DNA from: Salinibacterium sp.
GTDB lineage: Bacteria > Actinomycetota > Actinomycetes > Actinomycetales > Microbacteriaceae
Assembly: GCA_015234465.1 (NCBI GenBank)
Contig: JADGNA010000008.1
Location: forward strand, 1-64,000
Direction: 5' to 3'
Length of the DNA: 64,000 nt
Each line of letters opens with the position of its first letter. Position 1 is the stretch's first letter. Made by a program: the position numbers and the translations under genes. The notes below the pieces were generated by a model, which had not been told where the DNA came from, ran no database searches, and saw only the letters and a list, made by a program, of their open reading frames with translations. Shown here piece after piece: positions 29,268 through 38,178 of the stretch.

Positions 29268-31127
29268 ATGACACTGACGACACCGAGGCCCAGCTCGACT
29301 GAGACCACGTCCGAGGCCTATGCCGGCGTGCCGAAGGGTGCAAACCCGAAGGTTGTTGCGTGGGTCGACTCCATCGCGGAACTCACGAAGCCTGACCGTG
29401 TCGTCTGGTGCGACGGCTCTCCCCAGGAGTGGGACCGCCTCACGCGTGAGATGGTCGCCGCGGGCACGCTCATCAAGCTGAACCCCGAGCACCGCCCCTA
29501 CAGCTTCCTCGCCCGCAGTAATCCCAGCGATGTCGCCCGCGTCGAGTCGCGCACCTACATCTGCTCCGAGAAGGAAGAGGATGCGGGGCCCACCAACAAC
29601 TGGATCGCCCCGGCCGAGATGCGCAAGACCTTCGACGAGATCTTCGACGGCTCGATGCGCGGCCGCACGATGTACGTCATGCCCTTCTCGATGGGCCCCA
29701 TCGGCAGCCCGCTCGCGAAGCTCGGCGTGCAGGTCACCGACTCCCCCTACGTCGTCGCGAGCATGGCCGTCATGACCCGTATGGGCACGGCAGCCCTTGA
29801 ACTGATCAACGACGACACCGAGTGGGTCGCCGCCGTGCACAGCGTCGGCGCGCCCCTCGAGCCCGGACAGCAGGATGTCGCGTGGCCGTGCAACGACACG
29901 AAGTACATCAGCCACTTCCCCGAGACCCGCGAGATCTGGTCGTACGGCTCCTCCTACGGCGGCAACGCGATCCTCGCGAAGAAGTCCTTCGCGCTTCGCA
30001 TCGCCTCCGTGCTCGCCCGCGACGAGGGCTGGCTCGCCGAGCACATGCTGCTCCTCAAGGTCACGAACCCCCGCGGTCGCGTCTTCCACGTCGCCGCAGC
30101 GTTCCCCTCGGCCTGCGGCAAGACCAACCTCGCGATGCTCCGCCCAAGCATCCCGGGCTGGAAGGTCGAGACGATCGGTGACGACATCGCGTGGCTCCGC
30201 CCCGGACCGGACGGTCGCCTCCGCGCGATCAACCCCGAGGCCGGCTTCTTCGGGGTCGCCCCCGGCACGAGCCCCAAGACGAACGCGACCGCGATCGACA
30301 CCCTTTGGGGCAACACGATCTTCACCAACGTCGCACTGCGCGAGGACGGCGACGTGTGGTGGGAGGGCCTGACCGACAAGGCGCCCGCGAACCTGACCGA
30401 CTGGCAGGGCAACCCCTGGTCGCCCGAGTCCGGCACCCCCGCTGCGCACCCCAACTCGCGCTTCACGGTCGCCGCACACCAGGCGCCGTCGATCGCGGAC
30501 TCCTGGGACGACCCCCAGGGCGTGGTCATCGACGCGATCATCTTCGGCGGACGCCGCGCCACCAACGTGCCGCTCGTCGTCGAGGCCCGCGACTGGGAGC
30601 ACGGCGTCTACATCGGCGCGACCGTCTCCTCCGAGCGCACGGCCGCTGCGGAGGGTGCTGTCGGCGAGCTTCGCCGCGACCCCTTCGCCATGATGCCGTT
30701 CTGCGGCTACAACATGGCCGACCACTGGTCGCACTGGCTCTCGGTGGGCGAGAACCTTCGCTCCGCCGGCAACATGCCGCGCATCTTCCAGGTCAACTGG
30801 TTCCGCAAGGACAGCGAGGGCAAGTTCATCTGGCCCGGCTTCGCCGAGAACGCCCGCGTGCTCGAGTGGATCCTCGACCGCGTCGACGGCCGCGCGACGG
30901 CTCGCGAGACGGCACTCGGCTACGCACCGTCCGAGGGCGCCCTCAACATCGACGGCCTGGACCTGAGCGACGAGCAGATGCAGGAGCTCTTCGCCATCGA
31001 TCCCGAATCGTGGCTCGCCGAGATCGAGGACACCGAGCAGTTCTTCGCCCAGTTCGGCGAGAAACTGCCCGCACAGCTCAGCGAACAGCTCAGCGAACTG
31101 CGCAAGCGCCTCAGCGAGACGAAGTAA
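29268..31127 (+). CDS. pckG: Phosphoenolpyruvate carboxykinase (GTP)
   Basis: Interconverts oxaloacetate and phosphoenolpyruvate with GTP/GDP, the first committed step of gluconeogenesis. The product has 619 residues, the size of the GTP-dependent family. The kinase-1a loop [13 protein letters not shown] is at about 279-291, the substrate-binding region [14 protein letters not shown] at 226-239, and [21 protein letters not shown] follows as the kinase-2 region. It is divergent from ramB and closed by a strong terminator. Confidence 0.97.
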   Translation: MTLTTPRPSSTETTSEAYAGVPKGANPKVVAWVDSIAELTKPDRVVWCDGSPQEWDRLTREMVAAGTLIKLNPEHRPYSFLARSNPSDVARVESRTYICSEKEEDAGPTNNWIAPAEMRKTFDEIFDGSMRGRTMYVMPFSMGPIGSPLAKLGVQVTDSPYVVASMAVMTRMGTAALELINDDTEWVAAVHSVGAPLEPGQQDVAWPCNDTKYISHFPETREIWSYGSSYGGNAILAKKSFALRIASVLARDEGWLAEHMLLLKVTNPRGRVFHVAAAFPSACGKTNLAMLRPSIPGWKVETIGDDIAWLRPGPDGRLRAINPEAGFFGVAPGTSPKTNATAIDTLWGNTIFTNVALREDGDVWWEGLTDKAPANLTDWQGNPWSPESGTPAAHPNSRFTVAAHQAPSIADSWDDPQGVVIDAIIFGGRRATNVPLVVEARDWEHGVYIGATVSSERTAAAEGAVGELRRDPFAMMPFCGYNMADHWSHWLSVGENLRSAGNMPRIFQVNWFRKDSEGKFIWPGFAENARVLEWILDRVDGRATARETALGYAPSEGALNIDGLDLSDEQMQELFAIDPESWLAEIEDTEQFFAQFGEKLPAQLSEQLSELRKRLSETK

Positions 31128-31143
31128 CGCTGCAAGCCGCCTG

Positions 31144-31179
31144 AAAGGGGCGTCACTCCACACGGAGTGACGCCCCTTT
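31144..31179 (+). terminator. Terminator of pckG
   Basis: A perfect 16-bp inverted repeat, AAAGGGGCGTCACTCC and its complement, with loop ACAC; the right arm ends in CCCCTTT. It begins 17 bases after the pckG stop. Confidence 0.85.
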
Positions 31180-31287
31180 CTGCATCCCCGCCCCAACGTT
31201 TCGGCAACGACGCGCGTCTTGGAAGATGAAGGGCGCACCAGCGGTGCACGCTGGGCAGATGACATCCGATGCAGGGGGAAGGACCAC

Positions 31288-31827
31288 GTGAGCGAGGCGG
31301 GGTGGGAACAGGTCGTGCGCGAGCTCGTCGCGCACCGCGGCGACGCACTCGTGCGCTATGCCTCCCTCGTCTCGGGAAGCCCGGATGATGCGGCCGACCT
31401 CGTGCAGGATGCCCTCGTCAAGACCTTCGGCCGGCTCCGGAACGGTCTGAGCCTGCAGAGCGCAGAGGCCTACGTGCGCAGGGCCATCCTCAATGCGGCG
31501 GTCGATCGCGGTCGTCGCGTCACCCGCTGGCGCCGCATCTCGCACCTCACGGCAACGGTCGATGAGCAGGAGTCCCCCGCGCCGGCGACGGAGGCGCGAC
31601 TCGACCTGGCCGAGCAGCTGCGGCGGCTCGCCCCCCGCGAACGGGCCTGCCTCGTGCTCCGCTACTACGAAGACCTCAAGGTCGACGACATCGCGGCGAG
31701 CCTCGGCATCAGCTCGGGAGCCGTCAAGCGGTATCTGAGCGACGGACTCGCCAAGCTCTCCGCGGCGCTGCAGGACGGTGGCGCGCAACCGACGAATGAC
31801 AGCATCCAGGTCAGGAGCATCCCATGA
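31288..31827 (+). CDS. ECF-type RNA polymerase sigma factor (SigE family)
   Basis: The product has 179 residues from the GTG at 31288, chosen because GGGGGAAGGA lies just upstream. Region 2 is visible as ALVRYASLVSGSPDDAADLVQDALVKTFGRL and region 4 as APRERACLVLRYYEDLKVDDIA with the helix-turn-helix LGISSGAVKRYLSDGLAKL. Together they mark a two-domain extracytoplasmic-function sigma factor that recruits RNA polymerase to a small regulon. It overlaps the next gene, a membrane protein, by 4 bases; this is the usual place for its controller. Confidence 0.9.
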   Translation: MSEAGWEQVVRELVAHRGDALVRYASLVSGSPDDAADLVQDALVKTFGRLRNGLSLQSAEAYVRRAILNAAVDRGRRVTRWRRISHLTATVDEQESPAPATEARLDLAEQLRRLAPRERACLVLRYYEDLKVDDIAASLGISSGAVKRYLSDGLAKLSAALQDGGAQPTNDSIQVRSIP

Positions 31828-32603
31828 CAGATGATCGTGCACGCCACGAGACGCAGGAGGAGCGCCGGCTGCGCCAGCTGCTCGTCGAGGGCGCCGTGCC
31901 CGGCACGCTCGACACCGATTCCGTCATCCGGCGCAGCCGCTCACGGCGTCGGGTGGGTGCCGTCATGACGACGGCGGTGTCGGCACTCGCCGTCGTGGGG
32001 ATCGGTGCCGCCGCGCTCGGCGGGCTGGGCGACATCCTGCCCCGCACCTCGGTGGCGGACGCGGGTTCCAGCGAGGAGGCGACGCTCTTCGGCGCGGAGG
32101 GCGGGGCATCCGATTCGGGCATGCACCTGGCACCCGCCAGCAAGGTGCATCCCTGCGCGGCTCCCGTGTCGGAGGTCGCGCCGAGCATGACAGGGCTCGT
32201 GGCGACGCCCGAGTTCGAAGAGCTCGCCGCCGCAGACGGCACCGTGAAGCACGGCACCGTGACCCTGAGTAACACGGGCATCGACACGGTACGAGGCACA
32301 GTGCCGCAGGAACCGGTCATCGCGCTTGCCGAAGACAGCGTGACCGTGTGGCACAGCAGCGAAACCGGTGAGCTGCCCAGCGCCGTCGTCGACCTGGAAC
32401 CGGGCGAGTCGATGCGCCTCGAGGCGAACTACCTCCCCGTGCGCTGCGAGCAGGAGGACAAGACGCGCGAGCGCCTGCGCGACGACCTGCCGCCCCTCGA
32501 ACCCGGCATCTACCAACTGCGGGCTGTCATCCCGCTGACGCTGGACGACGGATCGGCGCCCGAACTCATCACGGGCCCGGCCCAGGAGATCACGCTGCGA
32601 TAG
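31824..32603 (+). CDS. Membrane protein, putative partner of the ECF sigma factor
   Basis: The product has 259 residues: a cytoplasmic N-terminus of about 46 rich in Arg/Glu (HETQEERRLRQLLVEG), one transmembrane helix at about 47-68, then about 190 residues outside. There is no HxxxCxxC zinc motif of the common anti-sigma domain. The outer domain has two cysteines (KVHPCAAPV and PVRCEQED). The N-terminal segment resembles what is seen in membrane proteins encoded next to SigE-type factors. An anti-sigma or sensory role is inferred from coupling and topology only. Confidence 0.65.
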   Translation: MTDDRARHETQEERRLRQLLVEGAVPGTLDTDSVIRRSRSRRRVGAVMTTAVSALAVVGIGAAALGGLGDILPRTSVADAGSSEEATLFGAEGGASDSGMHLAPASKVHPCAAPVSEVAPSMTGLVATPEFEELAAADGTVKHGTVTLSNTGIDTVRGTVPQEPVIALAEDSVTVWHSSETGELPSAVVDLEPGESMRLEANYLPVRCEQEDKTRERLRDDLPPLEPGIYQLRAVIPLTLDDGSAPELITGPAQEITLR

Positions 32604-32632
32604 CCAGCATGGCAGGGCTCGGTGCCCGCCGA

Positions 32633-32638
32633 TACAGT
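32633..32638 (+). promoter_or_regulatory. Candidate -10 box of the TPM gene (leaderless)
   Basis: TACAGT lies exactly 6 bases before the GTG at 32645; no Shine-Dalgarno is present. Confidence 0.45.
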
Positions 32639-32644
32639 CGAGGC

Positions 32645-34666
32645 GTGACAGCCCTCGCAGCCCCTCGACCCATCCGCCCCTCCCTCCGCCGCGGTGCCGC
32701 GCGAGCGCTCGCGGCCGTCCTCCTCGCCATCGTCGCCGTGTGCACGGTGCCCGCGGCGGCGTCTGCGGAGGAACCCGTGCGGTTCGGCGGATCGGACGTC
32801 ATTGACTCCGCTGGCGTGCTCGGCGGCGAGGCGGCCGCCGTCGAAGAGGCGCTCGACGAGCTCTATGCCGAGGCAGGCATCCAGCTGCTCGTCGCCTACG
32901 TCGACACCTTCGACGGGATGGCGCCTGCCGAGTGGGCGCAACGCACCGCGGAGCGCAACGGACTCGGCTCGAACGACGTGCTGCTCGCGGTGGCGGTCGA
33001 GGATCGCAGCTACGTCACCTGGTACCCCGAGGACTTCGAGCTGAGCGAGGGCAAGACGCTCTCGGTCGAGCAGGACGACATCGAGCCCCGGCTCCGAGCC
33101 GACGACTGGTCGGGCGCCGCCATCGCCGCGGCCGAGGGTTACGCGCGCGCCAGCCAGGGCATCAATTGGCTGCCCATCCTCGCCGGCGCTGCCATCATCG
33201 CACTGGGCGTGTGGGGCTTCACTGCCTTCCGTCGGCGCAGGGCCGCGAACGCACAGCGGCGAGCGGATACTGCCCGCCTCGAGGAACTGGAACAGCGGGC
33301 ATCCATCGCCCTCGTCGCGCTCGATGACGAGCTCATGACCAGCGCGGAGGAACTCGCCTTCGCCGCGGCCCAGTTCGGGGAGGCGGCGACGAAGCCGTTC
33401 CGCGACGCCGTCGCCGAGGCGCGAGCCAAGTCGATGGAGGCCTTCGCGCTCAAACAGAGGCTCGACGACACGGAGGAGGAGCCGGATGCGGAGCGCGCCG
33501 CCATGGCTGAGCAGATCATCGCGTTGACGGCCGAGGGCGACGCCGCCCTCGACGCGCAGGCGGCCGCCTTCGCCGAGCTGCGGGAACTGGAGAAGAACGC
33601 GCCGCAGGCACTCGCCGAGGCAGGACGCACGGCGGTCGACCTGGAGGAGAAGGTCGCAGCATCCGAGCGGGCGCTCTCAGACATGGCCGGGCGCTACGAC
33701 GCGTCGGCCCTCTCGGCCGTGGCCGACAACCCGGCACGGGCGCGCGAGCTGCTCACCTTCGCCGCCAAGTCGCGCGCCGCTGCCGAGAAGGCCATTGCCG
33801 CGGGGCAGTCGGGGGACGCCGCCGTGCAGGTGCGCGCGGCGCAGGCGACCGCGGGGCGCATCGCCCAACTCAGCGATGCCGTGGATGCGCTCGCGACCGA
33901 GCTTGCCGAGGCATCCGCCCACCTCGCCGCGGCCGTGCGCGACACGCAGGACGACCTGGCAGCCGCGCGACCGCTCGCAAACGACCCGAGGATGCACGCC
34001 TCGACGCAGGAGCTCACGCTCGCGATGGGGAAGGCCTCCGCCGCGGTCGAGCGGGCGTCGTCGCCCGAGGGTCAGCGCGACCCACTCGTGAGCCTCACCG
34101 CCCTCACGGCGGCCGATGCGGAGCTCGACCGCATCCTCGCGATCGCACGCGAGGAGCAGGAGCGCACCGCTCGCGCCCTCCGCCAGCTTCCCGACACCAT
34201 CAAGCGGGCCGAAACCGCCGTAGCGCAGGCGTCATCGTTCATCACGACGCGGCGCGGAGCCGTGAGGGAGCACGCCCGCACTCGGCTCGCCGAGGCCGAG
34301 CGACTCCTCGCCACCGCCGTCGCCGCCCAGCACGACCCGGTCGGCGCCGTCGACACCGCCCTGCGCGCCGCCAGCACGGCTGATGCCGCCCTCTCCCGCG
34401 CCCAGTCGGACGTGCGCGCGGCGAGCAGTTACGGCTCGAGCGGCGACAACGACAGCGCCGTGCTCGGTGCCCTGCTCGGCGACCTCATCTTCGGCGGCTC
34501 CGCGAGTCGCGGCACGACGTGGGGCGGCTCGCTCGGTGGGTGGGGCGGGTCATCGAGCCGACGCAGCAGCCGCGGCTCGAGCCGCTCGCGCAGCAGCAGC
34601 ATCGGGAGGAGCAGCGGGCGCAGCTTCGGCGGCTCGCGAGGTCGCACGGGAGGCGGCCGGTTCTGA
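32645..34666 (+). CDS. TPM-domain protein with long coiled-coil region
   Basis: The product has 673 residues. A signal peptide (1-41, cleavage near AASAEE) leads to a TPM domain (about 50-165; VIDSAGVLGGEAAAVEEALDELY, SNDVLLAVAVEDRSYVTWYP), a transmembrane helix at 176-195, and a cytoplasmic Ala/Glu/Arg-rich coiled coil of about 400 residues. The last 60 residues are rich in Gly, Ser and Arg ([17 protein letters not shown]). TPM domains are found in photosystem II repair protein Psb32 and in other membrane proteins. The next gene is pspA; a shared role in envelope maintenance is plausible. Confidence 0.85.
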   Translation: MTALAAPRPIRPSLRRGAARALAAVLLAIVAVCTVPAAASAEEPVRFGGSDVIDSAGVLGGEAAAVEEALDELYAEAGIQLLVAYVDTFDGMAPAEWAQRTAERNGLGSNDVLLAVAVEDRSYVTWYPEDFELSEGKTLSVEQDDIEPRLRADDWSGAAIAAAEGYARASQGINWLPILAGAAIIALGVWGFTAFRRRRAANAQRRADTARLEELEQRASIALVALDDELMTSAEELAFAAAQFGEAATKPFRDAVAEARAKSMEAFALKQRLDDTEEEPDAERAAMAEQIIALTAEGDAALDAQAAAFAELRELEKNAPQALAEAGRTAVDLEEKVAASERALSDMAGRYDASALSAVADNPARARELLTFAAKSRAAAEKAIAAGQSGDAAVQVRAAQATAGRIAQLSDAVDALATELAEASAHLAAAVRDTQDDLAAARPLANDPRMHASTQELTLAMGKASAAVERASSPEGQRDPLVSLTALTAADAELDRILAIAREEQERTARALRQLPDTIKRAETAVAQASSFITTRRGAVREHARTRLAEAERLLATAVAAQHDPVGAVDTALRAASTADAALSRAQSDVRAASSYGSSGDNDSAVLGALLGDLIFGGSASRGTTWGGSLGGWGGSSSRRSSRGSSRSRSSSIGRSSGRSFGGSRGRTGGGRF

Positions 34667-34751
34667 CGCGCGGCGCTCCCTGTCGACGCTGAGTCGCGTC
34701 CGATACAGTCGCAGGGAGGGCGCCCGCTGCCCGTGACGAAAGGACACCTCT

Positions 34752-35492
34752 ATGGCCAAGCAATCCATCTTCGGTCGCATCGCGCAGCTGGCGAAGGCCA
34801 ACATCAACGCGCTTCTCGACGCGGCGGAGGACCCCGCCAAGATGCTCGACCAGATGGTCCGTGACTACAAGAACAGCATCGAGGAGGCCCGCGCCGCGAC
34901 CGCCGACACGATCGGGAACCTGCGCATGCTCGAGCAGGACCACGCTGAGGATGTCGCGAACGCCGAGGACTGGGGCCGCAAGGCCATTGCGGCCAGCCGC
35001 AAGGGCGACGAACTGCGCGCCGCTGGGAACACTGCGGACGCGGACAAGTTCGACAACCTCGCAAAGGTGGCGCTCGGCCGGCAGATGTCCGCCGAGAAGG
35101 AGGCGCGCGACGCGGAGCCCATCATCGCGAGCCAGACCGCCGTCGTCTCGCAGCTCAAGACGGGCATCGAGGCGATGGAGGGCAAGCTGCGCGAGCTCTC
35201 CGCCAAGCGCGACCAGCTGATCGCCCGCTCGAAGACGGCGGAGGCGCAGTCCCAGGTCATGGATGCCATGAAGAGCATCGACCTGCTCGACCCGACAAGC
35301 GAGATCAGCCGCTTCGAGGAGAAGGTGCGGCGCGAGGAGGCACGCGTGCTGGGCCAGCAGGAACTCGCATCCTCGAGCCTCGACGCGCAGTTCGAGCAGC
35401 TCGAGATGACGGATGAGGCGATCGAGCTCGAGGCCCGCCTCGCCGCACTCAAGTCGGGCGGCACCCCGAAGGCTGTGACCTCGGGAGAGTGA
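34752..35492 (+). CDS. pspA: PspA/IM30 family protein
   Basis: The product has 246 residues, mostly helical. The N-terminus MAKQSIFGRIAQLAKANINALLDAAEDP with KMLDQMVRDYKNSIEEARA is the classic PspA/Vipp1 start; the family binds stressed membranes and forms ESCRT-III-like assemblies. Helices continue to about 230. AAAGGA precedes the ATG by 8 bases. It is 85 bases after the TPM gene and ends at a 17-bp hairpin. A TACAGT hexamer about 45 bases upstream may give it its own promoter. Confidence 0.93.
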   Translation: MAKQSIFGRIAQLAKANINALLDAAEDPAKMLDQMVRDYKNSIEEARAATADTIGNLRMLEQDHAEDVANAEDWGRKAIAASRKGDELRAAGNTADADKFDNLAKVALGRQMSAEKEARDAEPIIASQTAVVSQLKTGIEAMEGKLRELSAKRDQLIARSKTAEAQSQVMDAMKSIDLLDPTSEISRFEEKVRREEARVLGQQELASSSLDAQFEQLEMTDEAIELEARLAALKSGGTPKAVTSGE

Positions 35493-35500
35493 GCATGTTG

Positions 35501-35543
35501 GGAGGCTGCCACGGCGTGAAAGACTGACGCCGTGGCAGCCTCC
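35501..35543 (+). terminator. 17-bp hairpin after pspA, overlapping the arginase start codon
   Basis: GGAGGCTGCCACGGCGT (35501-35517) and its perfect complement (35527-35543) enclose a 9-base loop, followed by TTCTTT. It should terminate pspA transcription. The right arm contains the GTG start codon of the next gene at 35532. Confidence 0.75.
35520..35525 (+). promoter_or_regulatory. Candidate -10 box of the arginase-like gene (leaderless)
   Basis: AAGACT in the hairpin loop lies 6 bases before the GTG; TTGGGA (35498-35503) is 16 bases upstream as a possible -35. This would make the mRNA start at the GTG and avoid the hairpin. Confidence 0.4.
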
Positions 35544-36344
35544 TTCTTTGTCGTCCCGCAGTGGCAGGGCTCCCCTTCGACCCGCGCGATGCGGCTCGCC
35601 GACGGGGCGCACGCGATCAGCCGCGACCTCCCCAGTTCCTCGACGACGGTCGTGGACGTGCCCGCGGGCGCGGGCGACGCCCTTGGCACCCTCGTGAATC
35701 GCCTCTCCTCGGTCATCGCGGTGCGCGACAGCCTCGCGGCAGCGCTCTCGAAGGCGAGCGCACCGCCCATCACGATCGGTGGCGACTGCGGCGTCGCGCT
35801 GGCCGCGGTGCCGCATGCGCTGGGGCCGGATGTCGCGGTGCTGTGGTTCGACGCCCACCCCGACCTCAACACCCCTGCGTCCTCGCCGTCGGGCGCCTTC
35901 ACGGGCATGGTGCTGCGCACGCTGCTGGGCGAAGGCGAGCCCATGCTCGTGCCCGCACATCCGCTCTCACCGTCGCAGCTGGTGCTGGTGGGCGCCCGCG
36001 ACATCGACGGGAGCGAGGCGCAGTTCATCGAGACGGCGGGCATCCCCGTCCTGGGGAGCGAGAGCACGAGCGACGAGGTCGTCGAGGCGGTGGCCGCCAC
36101 GGGCGCGAAGTCGGTCTATGTGCACATCGACCTGGATGTGCTCGACCCCGCGGCCGTGAGCGGACTGGGCAACCCCGTGCCCTTCGGGATGCAGGTCGAG
36201 CAGGTGACGTCGACGATCCGCGCCGTCGTCTCCCGCTTCCCCTTGGCCGGGGCGGGTATCAGCGGCTTCATGCCGGCGTCTCCCGACGATGCCGAGGATG
36301 ACCTCGGCACGATCCTTCGGATGATCGGCGCTCTGACGCGCTGA
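35532..36344 (+). CDS. Arginase/ureohydrolase family protein with a replaced metal ligand
   Basis: The product has 270 residues with the arginase fold. Metal-binding segments are WFDAHPDLNTP (107-111 ligands) and HIDLDVLDP (Asp200, Asp202). The first ligand motif, GGDH in arginases and agmatinases, reads GGDC here (Cys86), so one manganese ligand is a cysteine or the site is altered. The substrate (arginine, agmatine, guanidinobutyrate, formiminoglutamate) cannot be told. The GTG at 35532 is the only possible upstream start, since a stop codon lies 15 bases before it and the conserved FFVVPQWQGSP follows at once. It converges with the glycosyltransferase gene. Confidence 0.85.
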   Translation: MAASFFVVPQWQGSPSTRAMRLADGAHAISRDLPSSSTTVVDVPAGAGDALGTLVNRLSSVIAVRDSLAAALSKASAPPITIGGDCGVALAAVPHALGPDVAVLWFDAHPDLNTPASSPSGAFTGMVLRTLLGEGEPMLVPAHPLSPSQLVLVGARDIDGSEAQFIETAGIPVLGSESTSDEVVEAVAATGAKSVYVHIDLDVLDPAAVSGLGNPVPFGMQVEQVTSTIRAVVSRFPLAGAGISGFMPASPDDAEDDLGTILRMIGALTR

Positions 36345-36353
36345 AGTGGCGCC

Positions 36354-37595
36354 TCAGGCGCGGCCCGGCCGGGCGAGTCCCGCGTAGAGCGCCAGGAGCG
36401 CGGTCGCGTTGGTGCCCCACGTGAATCCGAGCGCGTGTTCGCGGGCGCGCCGCGCGAGCTGCTCGCGGGCAGCCTGGTCGTCGAGGAGTGACCCGACGGC
36501 GGCGGCCCAGTCCTCGGGGTCACGCGAGTCGAGCAGCACCCCCGACTCCCCCTCGGCGATCGACTCCATGAGGCCCGTGCTGCGGTAGCCGACGACGGGC
36601 GTCCCGCTCGCCGCCGATTCGAGGGCGACGAGCCCGAAGGTCTCCGAGTGCGAGGGCACGAGCGTGAGGGTCGCGACCGCGAGGAGGTTGGCGAGTGGCT
36701 GGCGGTCGAGTGCGCCCACGAAGCGCACGTCGTCCTCGACCCCGAGTCGGCTCGCGAGCGCGCGGAGTGATTCGAGGTACGGCTCGTCGCCGGGGGTGGC
36801 CTCCCCCGCGATGAAGAGCACGGGCGTCCACCCCCGCCTGCGGCGGAGGGCCGCCAGCGTGCGAACGGCGAGCTCCTGGTCCTTGAGCGGCTGCACGCGG
36901 CCGACGACCGCGAGCACGGGGCGGCCCTCCTCGATCGAGTACTCCCGCCGCACCCTCCCGGCCGCGGCACGGTCGGGCGTGAAGAGCGAGACGTCGACCC
37001 CGGGCGGGATGACCCAGACCCGCTCGGCCGGTGCGTGCAGGTCGTCGATGAGGCATCCGACCTCGGCGACGGAGCCCGCGACGACGGCGCTCGCCTGGCC
37101 CGCAAGGTATCCCTCCGAGCGCAGCCGCAGCTCTGGTTCCGGCTCCTGCCCGGCCGCGAGGTGGCGGTTCTTCATCGCCGCGAGCGTGTGGAAGCTCTGC
37201 ACGAAGGGAACGCCGAGTTCGAGCGACACCGGCAGGGTCGCGATGCCGCTGAGCCAATAGTGGGCATGGATGACGTCGTAGCGAGGTGCCGTGCGGCCCG
37301 CGAGGCGTGCAACCGACTCCCCGAACTCGTCCGTCAGCGCGGGCAGTCGAGACTTGTCGACGGATGCCGGCGGCCCGGCGGGCAGCGCATGGATGCTGAC
37401 GCCCGGTTCCACGATGGTGACGGAGGGCGCCCCGGATGCGCGGGTCAGCAGTTCGACCTCGACGCCGCGTTTCGCGAGCTCGTGCGCGGTCGCGAGTAGC
37501 GAGACGTTGAGCCCGCCCGAGTCGCCCGTTCCCGCCTGCTGGGCCGGCGGCGTATGCATCGCGACAAGTGCGACCCTCCCCACCGTGCCCGTCAT
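36354..37595 (-). CDS. GT4 family glycosyltransferase (MshA-like)
   Basis: The product has 413 residues with a GT-B fold. N-terminal domain: MHTPPAQQAGTGDSGGLNVSLL is close to the start of MshA-type enzymes. C-terminal domain: GRVQPLKDQELAVRTLAAL and the donor-binding SETFGLVALESAASGTPVVGY, which holds the E-x7-E motif. MshA makes the GlcNAc-inositol step of mycothiol; no other mycothiol gene is near, so the product could also be a wall or lipid glycosyltransferase. TACAGT lies 6 bases before the ATG, without a Shine-Dalgarno. Confidence 0.85.
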   Translation of the reverse strand: MTGTVGRVALVAMHTPPAQQAGTGDSGGLNVSLLATAHELAKRGVEVELLTRASGAPSVTIVEPGVSIHALPAGPPASVDKSRLPALTDEFGESVARLAGRTAPRYDVIHAHYWLSGIATLPVSLELGVPFVQSFHTLAAMKNRHLAAGQEPEPELRLRSEGYLAGQASAVVAGSVAEVGCLIDDLHAPAERVWVIPPGVDVSLFTPDRAAAGRVRREYSIEEGRPVLAVVGRVQPLKDQELAVRTLAALRRRRGWTPVLFIAGEATPGDEPYLESLRALASRLGVEDDVRFVGALDRQPLANLLAVATLTLVPSHSETFGLVALESAASGTPVVGYRSTGLMESIAEGESGVLLDSRDPEDWAAAVGSLLDDQAAREQLARRAREHALGFTWGTNATALLALYAGLARPGRA

Positions 37596-37601
37596 GTTCT
37601 C

Positions 37602-37607
37602 ACTGTA
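37602..37607 (-). promoter_or_regulatory. Candidate -10 box of the GT4 gene (leaderless)
   Basis: TACAGT on the minus strand, 6 bases before the ATG at 37595. Confidence 0.45.
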
Positions 37608-37633
37608 TCCGGCGAGGCATCCGGGGCCCCTGC

Positions 37634-37639
37634 TACAAA
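37634..37639 (+). promoter_or_regulatory. Candidate -10 box of the HEXXH gene (leaderless)
   Basis: TACAAA, 6 bases before the ATG at 37646. It is divergent to the GT4 box, 26 bases away. Confidence 0.4.
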
Positions 37640-37645
37640 TGGCTC

Positions 37646-38080
37646 ATGACACGCGGCACGCCGGGCACCCGCCTCGAGCGCGCGTGCCGCCGGGTCGTCG
37701 GCTTCGGGCGCAGGCTCCCGCTCCTGCGGCGCGCAGCCCTCAGTCCGCTCGTCGCGCGCCCCGGCTACTGGCTCGCGACGGCGGCCGGCCTGCTCTGGGG
37801 TGCCCTGCTGTCGCGTGGCCGCATCCGCCGACGGGGCGGCGTCATCGTCGCAAGCGGATGCCCGCGGTGGGCGTTCGGGCGCGGGGGCACGACGATCGGC
37901 GCCGTGTACCTCACCCGCGACCAGCTCGGCACCGGCGTGCTCGCGCATGAAGCCGTGCACAGGGCACAGTGGCGGCGTTACGGCCTCGCCTTCATTCCCC
38001 TGTACTTCGCGGCGGGGCTCGACCCGCGCCGCAACCGCTTCGAGATCGAGGCCGGACTGCGGCGGGGCGGGTATCGATAG
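37646..38080 (+). CDS. Small protein with HEXXH motif, possibly membrane-associated
   Basis: The product has 144 residues, very rich in Arg. A hydrophobic stretch (YWLATAAGLLWGALL, about 45-60) is followed by VYLTRDQLGTGVLAHEAVHRAQWRRYG. The HEAVH there is an HEXXH zinc-peptidase type motif, and LDPRRNRFEIEAG holds a downstream Glu that could be a third ligand. Similar proteins in actinobacteria are often labelled Fe-S oxidoreductase, which nothing here supports. A small metallopeptidase is the best guess. It is divergent from the GT4 gene with 50 bases between starts. Confidence 0.65.
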   Translation: MTRGTPGTRLERACRRVVGFGRRLPLLRRAALSPLVARPGYWLATAAGLLWGALLSRGRIRRRGGVIVASGCPRWAFGRGGTTIGAVYLTRDQLGTGVLAHEAVHRAQWRRYGLAFIPLYFAAGLDPRRNRFEIEAGLRRGGYR

Positions 38081-38178
38081 GGCGTCACGCTCTCATAACG
38101 GAGGCCCGTTCGCGGGCGAGCCTCGCCACCCTGCAGTATTCTCGGCTTTGCCCGACGCTGCGGGCTGACTGGAGGATC

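Noticed and set aside
29220-31265. 681-residue minus-strand open frame.
   Set aside because: Antisense to pckG, whose identity is certain; composition is Asp/Val/Arg/His-rich as in other shadows.
36354-37595. Firm naming of the GT4 gene as mshA.
   Set aside because: The start and donor motif are similar, but no other mycothiol gene is nearby and GT4 enzymes are many; left as MshA-like.
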